64,000 nucleotides of DNA from Mycolicibacterium rufum (GCF_022374875.2 NZ_CP092427.2:1054001-1118000), one strand, 5' to 3'; shown: positions 15,302-25,789, numbered from the stretch's first letter. Program-made: numbers and translations. The notes: generated by a model from the letters alone, not told the origin.

Positions 15302-16362
15302 TCAGACGAAAGCGTTGTTCCCGTGCGCAACTCGGGTTCCCAGCTGGATCAGGTTCTCCGCCGAGGCGTGCAGCCGCTCGCCGGCCTCGGCACTGGCCTG
15401 GCCGGCCAGGTACCGCGACCACGTCCCCTCGATGACGATGCCGAGCTTGAAGCAGGCCATCGCACGTACCAGTCGAGCCGGTCGGTGGCGCGCCCTCCGG
15501 CGTCCCGGTAGGCGGCGAGCAGTTCCGCGCGGGTGGGCAGCCCGCCGAGCGCCGCCAGCGCGGAGCCGGCGTCGATCGGATTCGGGCCGTCGGGCCAGCA
15601 GACCAGCATCCAGCCCAGATCGAGCAGGGGGTCACCGATGGTGCACATCTCCCAGTCGATGAACGCCGCCAGCTCCGGCGCCTCGCGGCGCAGCAACACG
15701 TTGTTGAGGTGGCAGTCGCCGTGCATGATCGCCGGCTCGGCGTCGGGCGGGCGATGGCTGTCCAGCCATTCGGCGAGCCCGGCGACCGACGGGAACGACT
15801 CCGGTGCGTAGCTGTCGTGGCGGTAGCTCTCGAGCAACCGCATGAACTGCGGAACCTGCCGCGCGAGAAAGGAACCCGGTCGCTTGAGTTGCGCCAGCGC
15901 ACTGCCCTCCCACGGCACCGTTCCCAGCATGGCGAGGCTCGCGGCATAGGAGAGCCCCACGTCGTGGCGCATCCCGGGGTCGCGCACATAGGCCTCGTCG
16001 ATCTCGGTGCCGGGGTTGACACCGTCGATCGCCTCCATCAGGTAGAAGACGACGCCGAGAACGTCGAGATCGTCGCAGCCGGCGATCAACTCAGGATGCG
16101 GGACCGCGGACCCGGCCAGCGTCGTCAGCACCGCGATCTCGCGGCGCATGGTGTTGTCGCTGGTGGGCCGGGGATGCTCGGGCGGGCGGCGCAGCACCAT
16201 CGGCCGGCCGTCGACCGTGAGCCGCAGCACGATGTTCTGCGATCCACCGGTGAGCGGCGCGACGTCGGAAACGGTCGAGCCGAGCCCCATCCGGCGGATC
16301 CACGACTGCAGGGCATCGGTGTCGGCGTCGGTCAGCATCACCTCGACTGGCATGACCGTCAT
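15302..16362 (-). pseudogene. APH-family phosphotransferase broken by a single-base frameshift
   Basis: The first 300 residues are a good aminoglycoside/choline kinase-like phosphotransferase: L-T-G-G-S-Q-N near residue 39, the catalytic loop M-H-G-D-C-H-L-N-N-V-L and metal site I-D-W-E. These proteins are often annotated near acyl-CoA dehydrogenases. The frame is lost at about 15461-15465 after D-R-L-D-W-Y-V. In the next frame the expected family end continues at once (M-A-C-F-K-L-G-I-V-I-E-G-T-W, then E-N-L-I-Q-L-G) to a TGA at 15302-15304. Without correction the protein ends at 15349 with a low-complexity Arg/Ser tail. One missing base explains everything, so this is a recent mutation or a sequencing error. 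The start is ATG at 16362 or 16353. Confidence 0.85.
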
Positions 16363-16410
16363 AGTGTCAGGTGCGGTGATCTTCGCGGTGCAGATCAGCG
16401 CACCACCCGC

Positions 16411-18147
16411 TCAGTCCAGGATGCGGCGGGCCACATTGGTGGTGACGAGGTCGAGCAGTTCGTCGGAGCGGCCGGCCAGGATCGTCCGGATCGCATACAG
16501 GGAGAAGCCTTTGGCCTGCTCGGCCGTGATCGACGGCGGGATGGACAGCTCCTGGCGCGCGGTCACGACGTCGATGACGGCGGGCCCGTCGACGGCGAAC
16601 GCTTCGGCCAGTGCCCCCTCGAGGTCTGCGGGTTGTTCGACCCGCCGCCCGAAGATCCCCATCGCCCGCGCCACGGCGGCGAAGTCCGGATTGACCAGAT
16701 CGGTGCCGTAGTTGACGATCCCGGCGGCCTTCATCTCGAGTTCGACGAAGTTCAGCGAGGAGTTGTTGAACACGACGAGCTTGACCGGCAACCGATTCTG
16801 GATCAGCGTGATCAGCTCGCCGAACAGCATCGTCAGCCCGCCGTCACCGGCCAGTGCCACCACCTGTCGGCCCGGCGCCGCCGTCTGTGCACCGATCGCG
16901 TGCGGCAGTGCACACGCCATGGTCCCGTGATTGAACGAACCGATCAGGCGCCGCCGGCCGTTCATGCGCAGGTAGCGTGCCGCCCACACCACGGGAGAGC
17001 CGACGTCGACGGTGAACACCGCGTCGTCGGCGGCGATCCGATTGATCAGTCCGGCAACGTATTCCGGCCGGATCGGGGTGCGGTCACGGTCGTTGACGGC
17101 GAGCTCGTCGAGCGTCTTGCGGGTCCGGCGGTAGTGCCGCAGCGACCGCTCGAGATGGGTGGTGTCGGACTTCGGGTGCAGCAGGGACCGCAGCGGCGGC
17201 AGCGTGTCGGCCACCGTGCCGACGAGGCCGAGGTCCACGGGCGTCCGGCGACCGAGATGGCGGCCGCGCACGTCGAGTTGGATCACCCGCGCGTCGTCGG
17301 GCAGGAACTGCTGGTAGGGAAAGTCGGTCCCCAACATCAGCAGCGTGTCGCACTCCTTGATCGCCTTGTATCCCGACGCGAAACCGAGAAGTCCGGTCAT
17401 TCCGACGTCGAACGGGTTGTCGTACTCGACGAATTCCTTGCCGCGCAAGGCGTGCACGACAGGAGCTTTCAGGGTGTCGGCCAGCGCCACCAGTTCGTCG
17501 TGCGCGCCCGCGACGCCCGCGCCGGCCAGGATGGTGACCGCCTGCGACGCGTCGAGCATCGCCGCCGCCTGCCGTAGCGACGCATCGTCGGGCCGGGTCT
17601 GCGTCGCGGCCGCGCGCACCGGGCGGGACTGCCAGGCCGTCGCCGCGGCCTTCTGCAGGAAGATCTCGCCGGGGATCACCACGACGGCCACGCCGCGCTC
17701 CTCGACGGCCGCGCGCATGGCCATGTGCAGAATGCGCGGCAGCATCTCGGGGGTGCTCACGAGTTCGCAGTAGACGCTGCAGTCGCGGAAGAGCTCTTGG
17801 GGGTGCGTCTCCTGGAAGTACTCCGACCCGATCTCGGTGCGCGGGATGTGCGCGGCGATCGCGAGCACGGGCACCCGGCTGCGCTGCGCGTCGAACAGCC
17901 CGTTGATCAGATGCAGATTGCCCGGTCCGCAACTGCCCGCGCACACGGCGAGCTCTCCGGTCAGTGCCGCATCGGCGGCCGCGGCGAAGGCGGCGGTCTC
18001 CTCGTGCCGCACGTGCTCCCAGGACAGCTCCCCGGAGCGCCGCAGCGCGTCGGTGAACCCGTTGAGACTGTCCCCGGGCAGCCCGTAGACGCGCCGGACC
18101 CCGCTGGTGTGCAGGGCGGTGATGACGTGATCAGCGACGGTAGCCAC
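16411..18147 (-). CDS. poxB: Thiamine-diphosphate pyruvate oxidase/dehydrogenase (PoxB-like)
   Basis: The 578-residue protein has the three-domain TPP enzyme architecture. The N-terminal catalytic glutamate is in H-E-E-T-A-A-F, a central Rossmann-like FAD-type domain follows, and the TPP/Mg motif G-D-G-G-L-T-M...V-F-N-N is near residues 415-445. Segments such as V-Y-G-L-P-G-D-S-L-N and F-Q-E-T-H-P-Q-E-L-F are typical of pyruvate:quinone oxidoreductases, which decarboxylate pyruvate to acetate and reduce the quinone pool. A general acetolactate synthase-like role cannot be excluded. The GTG start has TAGGGT 6 nt upstream, so the mRNA is probably leaderless. Confidence 0.88.
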   Translation of the reverse strand: MATVADHVITALHTSGVRRVYGLPGDSLNGFTDALRRSGELSWEHVRHEETAAFAAAADAALTGELAVCAGSCGPGNLHLINGLFDAQRSRVPVLAIAAHIPRTEIGSEYFQETHPQELFRDCSVYCELVSTPEMLPRILHMAMRAAVEERGVAVVVIPGEIFLQKAAATAWQSRPVRAAATQTRPDDASLRQAAAMLDASQAVTILAGAGVAGAHDELVALADTLKAPVVHALRGKEFVEYDNPFDVGMTGLLGFASGYKAIKECDTLLMLGTDFPYQQFLPDDARVIQLDVRGRHLGRRTPVDLGLVGTVADTLPPLRSLLHPKSDTTHLERSLRHYRRTRKTLDELAVNDRDRTPIRPEYVAGLINRIAADDAVFTVDVGSPVVWAARYLRMNGRRRLIGSFNHGTMACALPHAIGAQTAAPGRQVVALAGDGGLTMLFGELITLIQNRLPVKLVVFNNSSLNFVELEMKAAGIVNYGTDLVNPDFAAVARAMGIFGRRVEQPADLEGALAEAFAVDGPAVIDVVTARQELSIPPSITAEQAKGFSLYAIRTILAGRSDELLDLVTTNVARRILD

Positions 18148-18211
18148 ACCCCGACCCTAGTGACCCGGACCCGGGCGTCGCCGCCTGAGAGACGACGACC
18201 GGGCCGTCAGG

Positions 18212-18991
18212 TCACTTGGGCGCGAAACGCTGGCCCGCGTCCAGGCGCAGGCACTGCCCGTTGAGCATTGGGTTCTCGACGATCGCGAGGGCAAGCTTGG
18301 CGTACTCCTCAGGCCTGCCGAGCCGCTTCGGGAACGCGGCGTCCTTGGTCAGCACGGCGGCGAACTCGTTGGGGATGCCCTCGGTCAGCCCGGTGGCGAA
18401 CAGGCTGGGCGCGATCGCGAGCGCCCGGATCCCCAGGCTGCCGAGATCCCTGGCCATCGTCAGACACATGCCGGCGATCGCGGCTTTGGACGCGGTGTAG
18501 GCGACCTGCCCGATCTGGCCCTCGAAGGCGGCGATCGAGGCGGTGTTGATGATGACCCCGCGCTCCTCGGGCTCTGTCCCGTCCCCGGGGTCGACCGGGT
18601 CGTTCTTGGACATGTGCCAGGCGGCGAGGCGGCTGATGTTGAAGGTGCCGATCAGGTTCAGGTCGATGCTCTTGCGGAACGACTCCAGGCTGTGCGGGCC
18701 GTCCTTCTTCACGGTGCGCTCGGCGACGCCGCCGCCCGCAGTCGTCACGGCGATGTGCAGACCGCCCAGCGCCTGCACCGCCTGATCGAGTACCGCCTCG
18801 GTGCCGTCGAAGTCGGTGACGTCCACGGCGTGGAAGGTGCCGCCGATCCGGTCGGCGACCTCGGCGCCGTGGGACTGCGGCCGGTCCAGCACCGCGACAC
18901 TCGCGCCGCGCTTGGCCAACGCTTCGGCGGTCGCGCGGCCGAATCCGGAGGCGCCTCCGACGATGACGGCCTTCCTGCCCTCGATCTCCAT
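18212..18991 (-). CDS. SDR family 3-hydroxyacyl-CoA dehydrogenase-like protein
   Basis: This 259-residue SDR has G-G-A-S-G-F-G near residue 13, a catalytic tyrosine in Y-T-A-S-K, and an unusually long loop (D-P-V-D-P-G-D-G-T-E-P-E-E-R-G) before the I-I-N-T-A-S strand. The overall pattern (V-D-V-T-D, L-N-L-I-G-T-F-N) is that of type II 3-hydroxyacyl-CoA dehydrogenases acting in short branched acyl-CoA or steroid oxidation. ATG 18991 has AAAGGGAG 5-6 nt upstream. A far longer open frame upstream on this strand is only a shadow of ligB and its neighbour. A 10-bp palindrome 20 bp upstream may be an operator. Confidence 0.88.
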   Translation of the reverse strand: MEIEGRKAVIVGGASGFGRATAEALAKRGASVAVLDRPQSHGAEVADRIGGTFHAVDVTDFDGTEAVLDQAVQALGGLHIAVTTAGGGVAERTVKKDGPHSLESFRKSIDLNLIGTFNISRLAAWHMSKNDPVDPGDGTEPEERGVIINTASIAAFEGQIGQVAYTASKAAIAGMCLTMARDLGSLGIRALAIAPSLFATGLTEGIPNEFAAVLTKDAAFPKRLGRPEEYAKLALAIVENPMLNGQCLRLDAGQRFAPK

Positions 18992-19010
18992 TCCGCTCCC
19001 TTTCCGTCGA

Positions 19011-19020
19011 GCAACGTTGC
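19011..19020. promoter_or_regulatory. Palindrome GCAACGTTGC upstream of the SDR gene
   Basis: A perfect 10-bp palindrome flanked by A on both strands lies 20 bp before the SDR start. Its position suits a repressor site. No cognate regulator is adjacent. Confidence 0.35.
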
Positions 19021-19105
19021 ATTCGATGGTCAATCTGTAAAGCAACCTAGCGGATGACACGATTCGGTAAGGGTTTCGGGTTCGCTGCCCCGGTAGTTTG
19101 GCGCC

Positions 19106-20632
19106 ATGACCACACGGGGTGCCCAGGCCGCCGGCGGTGTCGCCGCCGCCGCCGTCGCCGTCGGTGTGGCGCAGCTGGTCGGCGCCGCGTTCGGGCCCCA
19201 GGCCGACGTGCGGACCGCGGTCGGCTCCTCGGTGATCCAGTTGACGCCCGGCCCGGTCAAGGAATGGGCCATCCAGACCTTCGGCACCGCAGACAAACTG
19301 GTGCTCTCCGTGGCCGTGCTGCTGGTCGTCGCCGCCCTGGCCGCCGTCGCCGGGATCCTGGAGGGGCCGCGACGCCCGCTGGGCAGCGCGATGATCGTCG
19401 CGGCGGGCGCCCTGGGCTGCGCGGCGGTGCTGTCCCGGGCCGGCGCCACCGCCGTCGACACGATCCCGACGGTGGCAGGCATCGTGTGCGGCGTGGCCGC
19501 GCTGCGGCTGCTGATCTCGCGCCGATTCCGTGACCGCGATACCGGTGACTCCGGCGAGCACCCCGACACGGGCCGGCGTCGTTCGCTGGTCACCTTGGGG
19601 CTGCTGGCCGCCGGCGCGGCCAGCGGCGTGGCCGGCGTGGTGATCACCCGGCTGGCCTCGTCGGTATCCGGCGATCGGAGCGCGTTCGCGCTTCCGCGCG
19701 TCGCCCAACCGGCCGCCGCGATACCCGAGGCCGTCCAACCGAAAAACGTTGTGCTGCCCTCGTTCGTGACCGCCAATGAGGACTTCTATCGCATCGACAC
19801 GGCGCTGACCGTCCCGCAGCTCAGCCGCGAGGCGTGGCAGTTGCGCATCCACGGCATGGTCGACCGCGAGGTAACCCTGCGCTTCGCCGACCTGGACCGC
19901 TTCGACGTCGTCGAGCGCGTTGTCACGCTGACCTGTGTCTCCAATCCCGTTGGCGGAGAATTGATCTCGAATGCAGTGTGGACCGGCTACCGGGTCGCGG
20001 ACCTGCTGGCCGAGGCCGGGGTCGGCAGCGGGTCCGACATGGTGCTGTCCACGTCGGTGGACGGCTGGACCGCGGGCACCCCGGTCGAAGCGCTCACCGA
20101 CGGCGACGCGCTGCTGGCGATCGGGATGAACGGCCAGCCGCTGCCGATCGAGCACGGGTACCCGGCTCGTCTGGTGGTCCCCGGCCTGTACGGCTACGTC
20201 TCGGCGACCAAGTGGGTGGTCGACCTCGAGCTGACCCGGTTCGACCGCGCGCAGGCCTACTGGACCAAGCTGGGTTGGGGCGAGCGCGGCCCGATCAAGA
20301 CCGAATCGCGCATCGACGTGCCGCGCGCCGGCCAGGACGTGCCCGCCGGCCCGGTGACGTTCGGCGGCGTCGCCTGGGCGCAGGGCCGCGGGGTGCGCAC
20401 CGTCGAGGTGCAGATCGACGACGGCGACTGGCAGCAGGCCACACTCGGCGCCTCGTACTCGAACGACACGTGGCGGCTGTGGAGCTTCGATTGGGAGGCG
20501 GCCGGCCCCGGCTTCCACACGATCACGGTCCGGGCCACCGACAACACCGGGTACACGCAGACCCCCGATCGGGCCGACCCGGTCCCCGACGGTGCGACGG
20601 GCTGGCACTCCATCACGTTCAAGGTGACGTGA
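19106..20632 (+). CDS. Membrane-anchored sulfite oxidase-family molybdopterin oxidoreductase
   Basis: Of the 508 residues, the first 200 form about four membrane helices followed by an [10 protein letters not shown] segment that resembles a twin-arginine-like internal anchor. The rest is a sulfite oxidase/YedY-type molybdenum domain: the expected Mo-ligand cysteine is in [12 protein letters not shown], with [20 protein letters not shown] following, then a C-terminal Ig-like Mo-co dimerisation domain. The substrate is unknown. TAGTTT lies 6 nt before the ATG, so transcription is probably leaderless. The gene ends 34 bp before ligB. Confidence 0.9.
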   Translation: MTTRGAQAAGGVAAAAVAVGVAQLVGAAFGPQADVRTAVGSSVIQLTPGPVKEWAIQTFGTADKLVLSVAVLLVVAALAAVAGILEGPRRPLGSAMIVAAGALGCAAVLSRAGATAVDTIPTVAGIVCGVAALRLLISRRFRDRDTGDSGEHPDTGRRRSLVTLGLLAAGAASGVAGVVITRLASSVSGDRSAFALPRVAQPAAAIPEAVQPKNVVLPSFVTANEDFYRIDTALTVPQLSREAWQLRIHGMVDREVTLRFADLDRFDVVERVVTLTCVSNPVGGELISNAVWTGYRVADLLAEAGVGSGSDMVLSTSVDGWTAGTPVEALTDGDALLAIGMNGQPLPIEHGYPARLVVPGLYGYVSATKWVVDLELTRFDRAQAYWTKLGWGERGPIKTESRIDVPRAGQDVPAGPVTFGGVAWAQGRGVRTVEVQIDDGDWQQATLGASYSNDTWRLWSFDWEAAGPGFHTITVRATDNTGYTQTPDRADPVPDGATGWHSITFKVT

Positions 20633-20666
20633 GCCGGCTGTCGGACCGGCGTGCCAGGGTGAAGGC

Positions 20667-22205
20667 GTGCTGCTCGTAGACGTCGCCCGCGCGTCCGCCG
20701 ACGTGGCCGCGTCGTCGTCGCGGCGGGCGAAGACCGCCCGCATCGCCGAGGTGCTGAGCCGGGCAGGGGCCGAGGACCCCGGCGCGGTGGCCGTGGTGGT
20801 GTCCTGGCTGTCGGGTGAGCTCACCCAGCGGCAGATCGGGGTGGGCTGGGCGGCGCTGCGGTCGCTGCCCGCGCCGAGCCTCGAGCCCGGGCTCACGGTC
20901 GGTGAGGTCGACGCGCTGTTCACCGAGATCGGGGCGACCGCCGGTCGGGGCTCGCAGGCGCGGCGTGCCGACCTGCTGAGCCGGCTGTTCGCCGCGGCCA
21001 CCGAGGTCGAGCAGACGTTTCTGCGCAGGCTGCTCGGCGGTGAGCTCCGCCAGGGTGCCCTGGTCGGGGTGATGGCCGACGCGGTCGCCGCCGCGGCGGG
21101 CCTGCCGGCCGCCGGGGTGCGGCGGGCTGCGATGCTCGGCGGGGACCTGCCCGCGGTGGCCGCCGCGGCGCTCACCGGCGGACAGCAGGCCCTCGAGCAG
21201 TTCACGCTGCGGGTCGGCAGGCCGGTCGGCCCGATGCTCGCCCAGACCGCCACCGGCGTCGCCGACGCGTTGGAGCGCCTCGGCGGCAGCGCGGTCTTCG
21301 AGGTCAAGCTGGACGGGGCGCGGGTGCAGATCCACCGCGCCGGGCAGAACGTGTCGGTCTTCACCCGCAGCCTCGACGACGTCACCGCCCGGCTGCCCGA
21401 GGTCGTCGAGGCCACGCTCGCGCTGCCGGTTCAGACGCTGATCGCCGACGCCGAGGCCATCGCGTTGCGACCCGACGGGCGTCCGCACCGGTTCCAGGTC
21501 ACCGCGTCGCGGTTCGGCCGCCGCGGCGGCGCCGGTCCCGGCGATCAGCGGCTCTCGGTGTTCTTCTTCGACCTGCTGCACGTCGACGGCGCGGACCTCC
21601 TCGACCGTCCGGCCCACGAGCGCAGCGCCGCACTGGCGGCGATCGTGCCGGAGCGTCAGCGGGTCGACCGGCTGCTCACCTCCGATGCCGACGAGGCCCA
21701 GCGGTTCCTGGACAGGACGCTGGCCGCGGGCCACGAGGGGGTGATGGCGAAGTCCGCCGACGCCCCGTACGAGGCGGGACGCCGCGGCGCCGGATGGCTC
21801 AAGGTCAAACCGGTACACACCCTCGACCTGGTGGTGCTGGCCGTCGAATGGGGTTCGGGCCGGCGTACGGGCAAGCTGTCGAACATCCACCTCGGAGCGC
21901 GCGACACCGCCACCGGCGAGCTGAAGATGCTGGGCAAGACCTTCAAGGGCATGACCGACGAGATGCTGGACTGGCAGACACAGCGGTTCCTGGAGTTGGC
22001 CGACGGGCCGACCGACGGCTACGTCGTCAGAGTGCGTCCGGAGCAGGTCGTCGAGATCGCCTTCGACGGGATCCAGACCTCGACGCGCTACCCCGCCGGC
22101 ATGGCCCTGCGCTTCGCCCGGGTGCTGCGCTACCGGGACGACAAGACCGCCGCCGAGGCCGACACCGTCGACACCGTGCGCGCGCACTACGACCGGGCCA
22201 CCTGA
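20667..22205 (+). CDS. ligB: ATP-dependent DNA ligase LigB
   Basis: The 512-residue ligase joins DNA nicks using ATP. The adenylated lysine is K214 in E-V-K-L-D-G-A-R, followed by F-E-V/D-A-E-A-I motifs, E-G-V-M-A-K and G-W-L-K-V-K-P (motif V). An N-terminal DNA-binding domain precedes the nucleotidyltransferase domain and an OB-fold follows, ending near V-E-I-A-F-D-G-I-Q. It is the LigB-type accessory ligase of mycobacteria, distinct from essential NAD-dependent LigA. GTG 20667 has GAAGG close upstream. Confidence 0.95.
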   Translation: MLLVDVARASADVAASSSRRAKTARIAEVLSRAGAEDPGAVAVVVSWLSGELTQRQIGVGWAALRSLPAPSLEPGLTVGEVDALFTEIGATAGRGSQARRADLLSRLFAAATEVEQTFLRRLLGGELRQGALVGVMADAVAAAAGLPAAGVRRAAMLGGDLPAVAAAALTGGQQALEQFTLRVGRPVGPMLAQTATGVADALERLGGSAVFEVKLDGARVQIHRAGQNVSVFTRSLDDVTARLPEVVEATLALPVQTLIADAEAIALRPDGRPHRFQVTASRFGRRGGAGPGDQRLSVFFFDLLHVDGADLLDRPAHERSAALAAIVPERQRVDRLLTSDADEAQRFLDRTLAAGHEGVMAKSADAPYEAGRRGAGWLKVKPVHTLDLVVLAVEWGSGRRTGKLSNIHLGARDTATGELKMLGKTFKGMTDEMLDWQTQRFLELADGPTDGYVVRVRPEQVVEIAFDGIQTSTRYPAGMALRFARVLRYRDDKTAAEADTVDTVRAHYDRAT

Positions 22206-22304
22206 AAGGGGAAACGGGGGTTCCGTCCCGGGCCCGGATTGTCCGGTGCGAGTATCGACACGAGGCACGCGCGTCGAGCCGACGAGGGAGGGACTCGGAG
22301 GATC

Positions 22305-24611
22305 ATGGCCACACCCACAGCCGCGCCATCGGGGCGCATCGAGGAAACCGTCGGTGACATCACCTACGTGAGGACGGACAAGGATCTGCCGCCGGTCGCA
22401 ATCATCGACCGGTCGCCGATCACCGCCAAACACAAGATCGTCTTCGCCGTCGTCGCGGTGGTCGGGGCGCTGGCCTGGGCGATGATCGCGTTCTTCCGCG
22501 GGGAGACCGTGAACGCGGTGTGGTTCGTGGTCGCCGCGATCTGCACCTACGTCATCGGGTTCCGCTTCTACGCCCGGCTGATCGAGATGAAGGTGGTGCG
22601 GCCGCGCGACGACATCGCCACCCCCGCCGAGGTTTTCGAGAACGGCACCGACTACATGCCCACCGATCGGCGGGTGCTCTACGGGCATCACTTCGCCGCG
22701 ATCGCCGGCGCGGGCCCGCTGGTCGGTCCCGTACTGGCCACCCAGATGGGTTATCTGCCCGGGGCGATCTGGATCATCATCGGCGCCGTCGTGGCCGGCT
22801 GCGTCCAGGACTACCTCGTGCTGTCGATCTCGGTGCGCCGCCGGGGCCGCTCGCTGGGGCAGATGGCGCGCGACGAACTCGGCGTGGTGGGCGGCATCGC
22901 CGCGATCGTCGGCGTGCTGGTGATCATGGTGATCCTGTTGGCCGTGCTCGCGCTGGTGGTGGTGGGCGCGCTCGCCGAGAGCCCGTGGGGCGTGTTCTCG
23001 ATCGCGATGACGATCCCCATCGCGATCTTCATGGGTCTGTACCTGAGGTTCCTGCGGCCCGGCCGGGTCTCGGAGGTCTCCGTGATCGGCGTGGCCCTGC
23101 TGCTGCTGGCCGTCGTGTCGGGTGGCTGGGTGGCCGAAACCTCCTGGGGCGTCGAGTGGTTCACGCTGTCGAAGGTGGCGCTGTCGTGGTGCATCATCCT
23201 CTACGGCCTGGCAGCCTCGGTGCTGCCGGTATGGCTGCTGCTGGCGCCCCGCGACTACCTGTCCACCTTCATGAAGGTGGGCACCATCGCGCTGCTGGCC
23301 GTCGGCATCCTGGTGGCCCGCCCGGTGATGGAGGCGCCGGCCATCTCGTCGTTCGCCGCCAGCGGGTCGGGCCCGGTGTTCGCCGGATCGCTGTTCCCGT
23401 TCCTGTTCATCACGATCGCCTGCGGTGCGTTGTCGGGCTTCCACGCCCTGATCTCCTCCGGCACGACACCGAAGCTGCTGGAGAAGGAAAGCCAGATGCG
23501 GCTGATCGGATACGGCGGCATGCTGACCGAGTCGTTCGTCGCGATCATGGCGCTGATCACCGCGGCCATCATCAACCAGCACTTGTACTTCACGATGAAC
23601 GCCCCGTCGGCGTCGACGGGCACCACCGCGCAGAGCGCGGCCGACTACGTCAACGGCCTCGGGCTCTCCGGTGCGCCGATCAGCGCTCAGGAGATCGACG
23701 ACGCCGCCCGCAGCGTCGGCGAGGAGACGATCGTGTCGCGCACCGGTGGTGCGCCCACGCTGGCCTTCGGGATGTCCGAAGTGCTGCACCAGGTGTTCGG
23801 GGGCACCGGGCTCAAGCCGTTCTGGTACCACTTCGCGATCATGTTCGAGGCGCTGTTCATCCTGACCACCGTCGACGCCGGGACGCGCGTGGCGCGATTC
23901 ATGCTCTCCGACGGACTGAGCAACCTGGGCGGCCCCATGACGAAGCTGCGCAACCCGAGCTGGCGCGTCGGCGCGTGGGTGTGCAGCATCATTGTCGTCG
24001 CCGCGTGGGGCAGCATCCTGCTGATGGGTGTGACCGATCCGCTGGGCGGGATCAACACCCTGTTCCCGCTGTTCGGTATCGCCAACCAGCTGCTGGCCGC
24101 GATCGCACTGACCGTCGTCACCGTCGTGATCATCAAGCGCGGTCAGCTCAAATGGGCGTGGATACCCGGCATCCCGCTGATGTGGGATCTCATCGTGACC
24201 ATGACGGCGTCGTGGCAGAAGATCTTCTCCGGCGATCCGAAGGTCGGGTACTGGACGCAGCACTTCTCCTACCGCAACGCCAAGGACGCCGGTGAGACCG
24301 CGTTCGGGGCCGCCAAGAACCCGGGTCAGCTCGACGCCGTCATCCGCAACACGTTCATCCAGGGCACGCTGTCCATCATCTTCGCCCTGCTCGTGCTGAT
24401 CGTGTTCGCGGCCGGTGTCGCCATGGCGCTCAAGGCGATTCGCGGTCGGGGCGCGCCGCTGGCCGAGGACGAGCCGGTCCCGTCGCGGATGTTCGCCCCG
24501 TCGGGCATGTTCCTCACCGCCGCCGAGAAGGAGGTGCAGAAGCAGTGGGACGCGTTACCGCGGGAGCACGCCGGGCATTCCGTCAGATCGGCTGGTACGT
24601 CGGGTCATTGA
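22305..24611 (+). CDS. cstA: Carbon starvation protein A, pyruvate/peptide transporter family
   Basis: This 768-residue polytopic membrane protein belongs to the CstA family (about 16-18 membrane spans). The typical segments are G-H-H-F-A-A-I-A-G-A-G-P-L-V-G-P near residue 130 and F-P-F-L-F-I-T-I-A-C-G-A-L-S-G-F-H in the middle. Family members import pyruvate or peptides on carbon limitation. ATG 22305 is preferred over upstream frames because GGAGG lies 4 nt upstream. The gene overlaps ybdD by 67 bp, and the two products are known partners. Confidence 0.95.
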   Translation: MATPTAAPSGRIEETVGDITYVRTDKDLPPVAIIDRSPITAKHKIVFAVVAVVGALAWAMIAFFRGETVNAVWFVVAAICTYVIGFRFYARLIEMKVVRPRDDIATPAEVFENGTDYMPTDRRVLYGHHFAAIAGAGPLVGPVLATQMGYLPGAIWIIIGAVVAGCVQDYLVLSISVRRRGRSLGQMARDELGVVGGIAAIVGVLVIMVILLAVLALVVVGALAESPWGVFSIAMTIPIAIFMGLYLRFLRPGRVSEVSVIGVALLLLAVVSGGWVAETSWGVEWFTLSKVALSWCIILYGLAASVLPVWLLLAPRDYLSTFMKVGTIALLAVGILVARPVMEAPAISSFAASGSGPVFAGSLFPFLFITIACGALSGFHALISSGTTPKLLEKESQMRLIGYGGMLTESFVAIMALITAAIINQHLYFTMNAPSASTGTTAQSAADYVNGLGLSGAPISAQEIDDAARSVGEETIVSRTGGAPTLAFGMSEVLHQVFGGTGLKPFWYHFAIMFEALFILTTVDAGTRVARFMLSDGLSNLGGPMTKLRNPSWRVGAWVCSIIVVAAWGSILLMGVTDPLGGINTLFPLFGIANQLLAAIALTVVTVVIIKRGQLKWAWIPGIPLMWDLIVTMTASWQKIFSGDPKVGYWTQHFSYRNAKDAGETAFGAAKNPGQLDAVIRNTFIQGTLSIIFALLVLIVFAAGVAMALKAIRGRGAPLAEDEPVPSRMFAPSGMFLTAAEKEVQKQWDALPREHAGHSVRSAGTSGH

Positions 24612-24748
24612 TGGGCGACGACCATTACCGGCGTTACCTGGAGCATCGCGCCCGGGCGCATCCGGGCGCGGCGGTGATGTCGGAGAGTGAGTACTGGCGA
24701 CATCGGCACGCGGCGGCCGACGCCAACCCCGGTGCCCGCTGCTGCTGA
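24545..24748 (+). CDS. ybdD: YbdD/YjiX (DUF466) family small protein, CstA partner
   Basis: The 67-residue protein matches the short DUF466 family: A-R-R-A-F-R-Q-I-G-W-Y-V-G-S-L, then G-D-D-H-Y-R-R-Y-L-E-H, then M-S-E-S-E-Y-W-R-H-R and the invariant ending G-A-R-C-C. Such proteins are encoded with CstA/YjiY transporters and are needed for their activity. The GTG start lies 67 bp inside cstA. A later ATG at 24611 would remove the conserved first helix, so GTG is chosen. Confidence 0.85.
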   Translation: MGRVTAGARRAFRQIGWYVGSLMGDDHYRRYLEHRARAHPGAAVMSESEYWRHRHAAADANPGARCC

Positions 24749-25789
24749 TCAGGAGCCGCCGCGGCGCAGGGTCGATGTCAGCTCGATGATGTCCCGCTCG
24801 CCGATCGTCTCCGGGAAGCCGATGAGCACCCGGTCGATCGCGCCCGCGCACCGGCGCAGAATCTTTTGGGCCACTTCGTCGATCGGCGCCACCACGGCGA
24901 AGGTGTCGAGCATCGCGTCATCGATCAGCGAGCCCATGAGGTCCCAGTCGCCCCGGCGGGACAGTCGGTGCAGCTCGGTCTGCAGCTCGCCCCAGCCGTG
25001 CACGTCGAGCACTCCCCGGTAGGCGGGGGTCGACGCATAGAACGCGATCTGCTTGCGCGTGCCGACGGCCGCGGCGGCCAGTTCTTCCTCGTCGCGACCG
25101 GTCACCACGAACAGCGGACTGGCCACCTCGAAGTCGGCGCGCTGCCGGCCGGCGCGCTCCAGGCCCCGGGTGAGCGTCGGCAGGGTCACCTCTCGCAGAT
25201 ACCGCTCCGTCGAGAACGCATGCGCCAGAAGCCCGTCGGCGACCTCTCCGCACATTTCGGTCATCCGGTCCCCCACCGCGGCGAGGAACACGGCGGGATC
25301 ACCATGGTCGTGCGCAGCCGGAACGAACATCGGCGTCATCAGCGTGTGCGTGTAGAAGTCGCCCTCGAAGCGGAGCGGGACGTCGTCGCGCCAGCAGGAC
25401 CAGATCGCCCGCATCGCCGCGACGAACTCGCGCATCCGCGCCACCGGAGCGCCCCAGGGCATGCTGAACCGCCGCTCGATATGCGGTTTGATCTGGGATC
25501 CGAGCCCGAGCAGGATTCGGCCGTGCGAGTACTCCTGCAGGTCCCAGCCGATCTGCGCGACGGTCATCGGGTTGCGCGCGAACGCGACCGCGATGCTGGT
25601 GCCCAGGTCGATGCGACGGGTGTGCTCGGCGGCGAGCGTCAACGGCAGGAAGGGATCGTGATCGATCTCGGCCGTCCAGCATCCGTCGTAGCCGCGCCGC
25701 TCGAGGGTGCGGGCCGCGCCGGGCACCTGCGCGAGCCGCCCCACGACGGCCGCGTCCACCTTGACTCCGGCGACCGGGGAGGCGGTCAA
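24749..25789 (-). CDS. LLM-class F420-dependent oxidoreductase (TIGR03617-like)
   Basis: The 346-residue luciferase-fold enzyme contains V-K-V-D-A-A-V, the R-R-G-Y-D-G-C-W-T-A-E segment, T-S-I-A-V-A-F-A-R-N-P-M-T-V-A and G-R-I-L-L-G-L-G-S-Q-I-K-P-H-I-E-R-R-F, the pattern I associate with the MSMEG_2256 subfamily. The natural start is probably TTG at 25789, which overlaps the stop of the upstream gene (TTGA). A GTG about 11 codons inside is the alternative. It is coupled to the second LLM gene, so the two may form successive steps or a complex. Confidence 0.85.
   Translation of the reverse strand: MTASPVAGVKVDAAVVGRLAQVPGAARTLERRGYDGCWTAEIDHDPFLPLTLAAEHTRRIDLGTSIAVAFARNPMTVAQIGWDLQEYSHGRILLGLGSQIKPHIERRFSMPWGAPVARMREFVAAMRAIWSCWRDDVPLRFEGDFYTHTLMTPMFVPAAHDHGDPAVFLAAVGDRMTEMCGEVADGLLAHAFSTERYLREVTLPTLTRGLERAGRQRADFEVASPLFVVTGRDEEELAAAAVGTRKQIAFYASTPAYRGVLDVHGWGELQTELHRLSRRGDWDLMGSLIDDAMLDTFAVVAPIDEVAQKILRRCAGAIDRVLIGFPETIGERDIIELTSTLRRGGS

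Noticed and set aside
20619..24263. A 1214-codon open frame on the minus strand
   Set aside because: It is antisense to ligB and cstA, both complete known genes. It is His/Arg/Gly/Asp-rich without any domain and results from high wobble GC.
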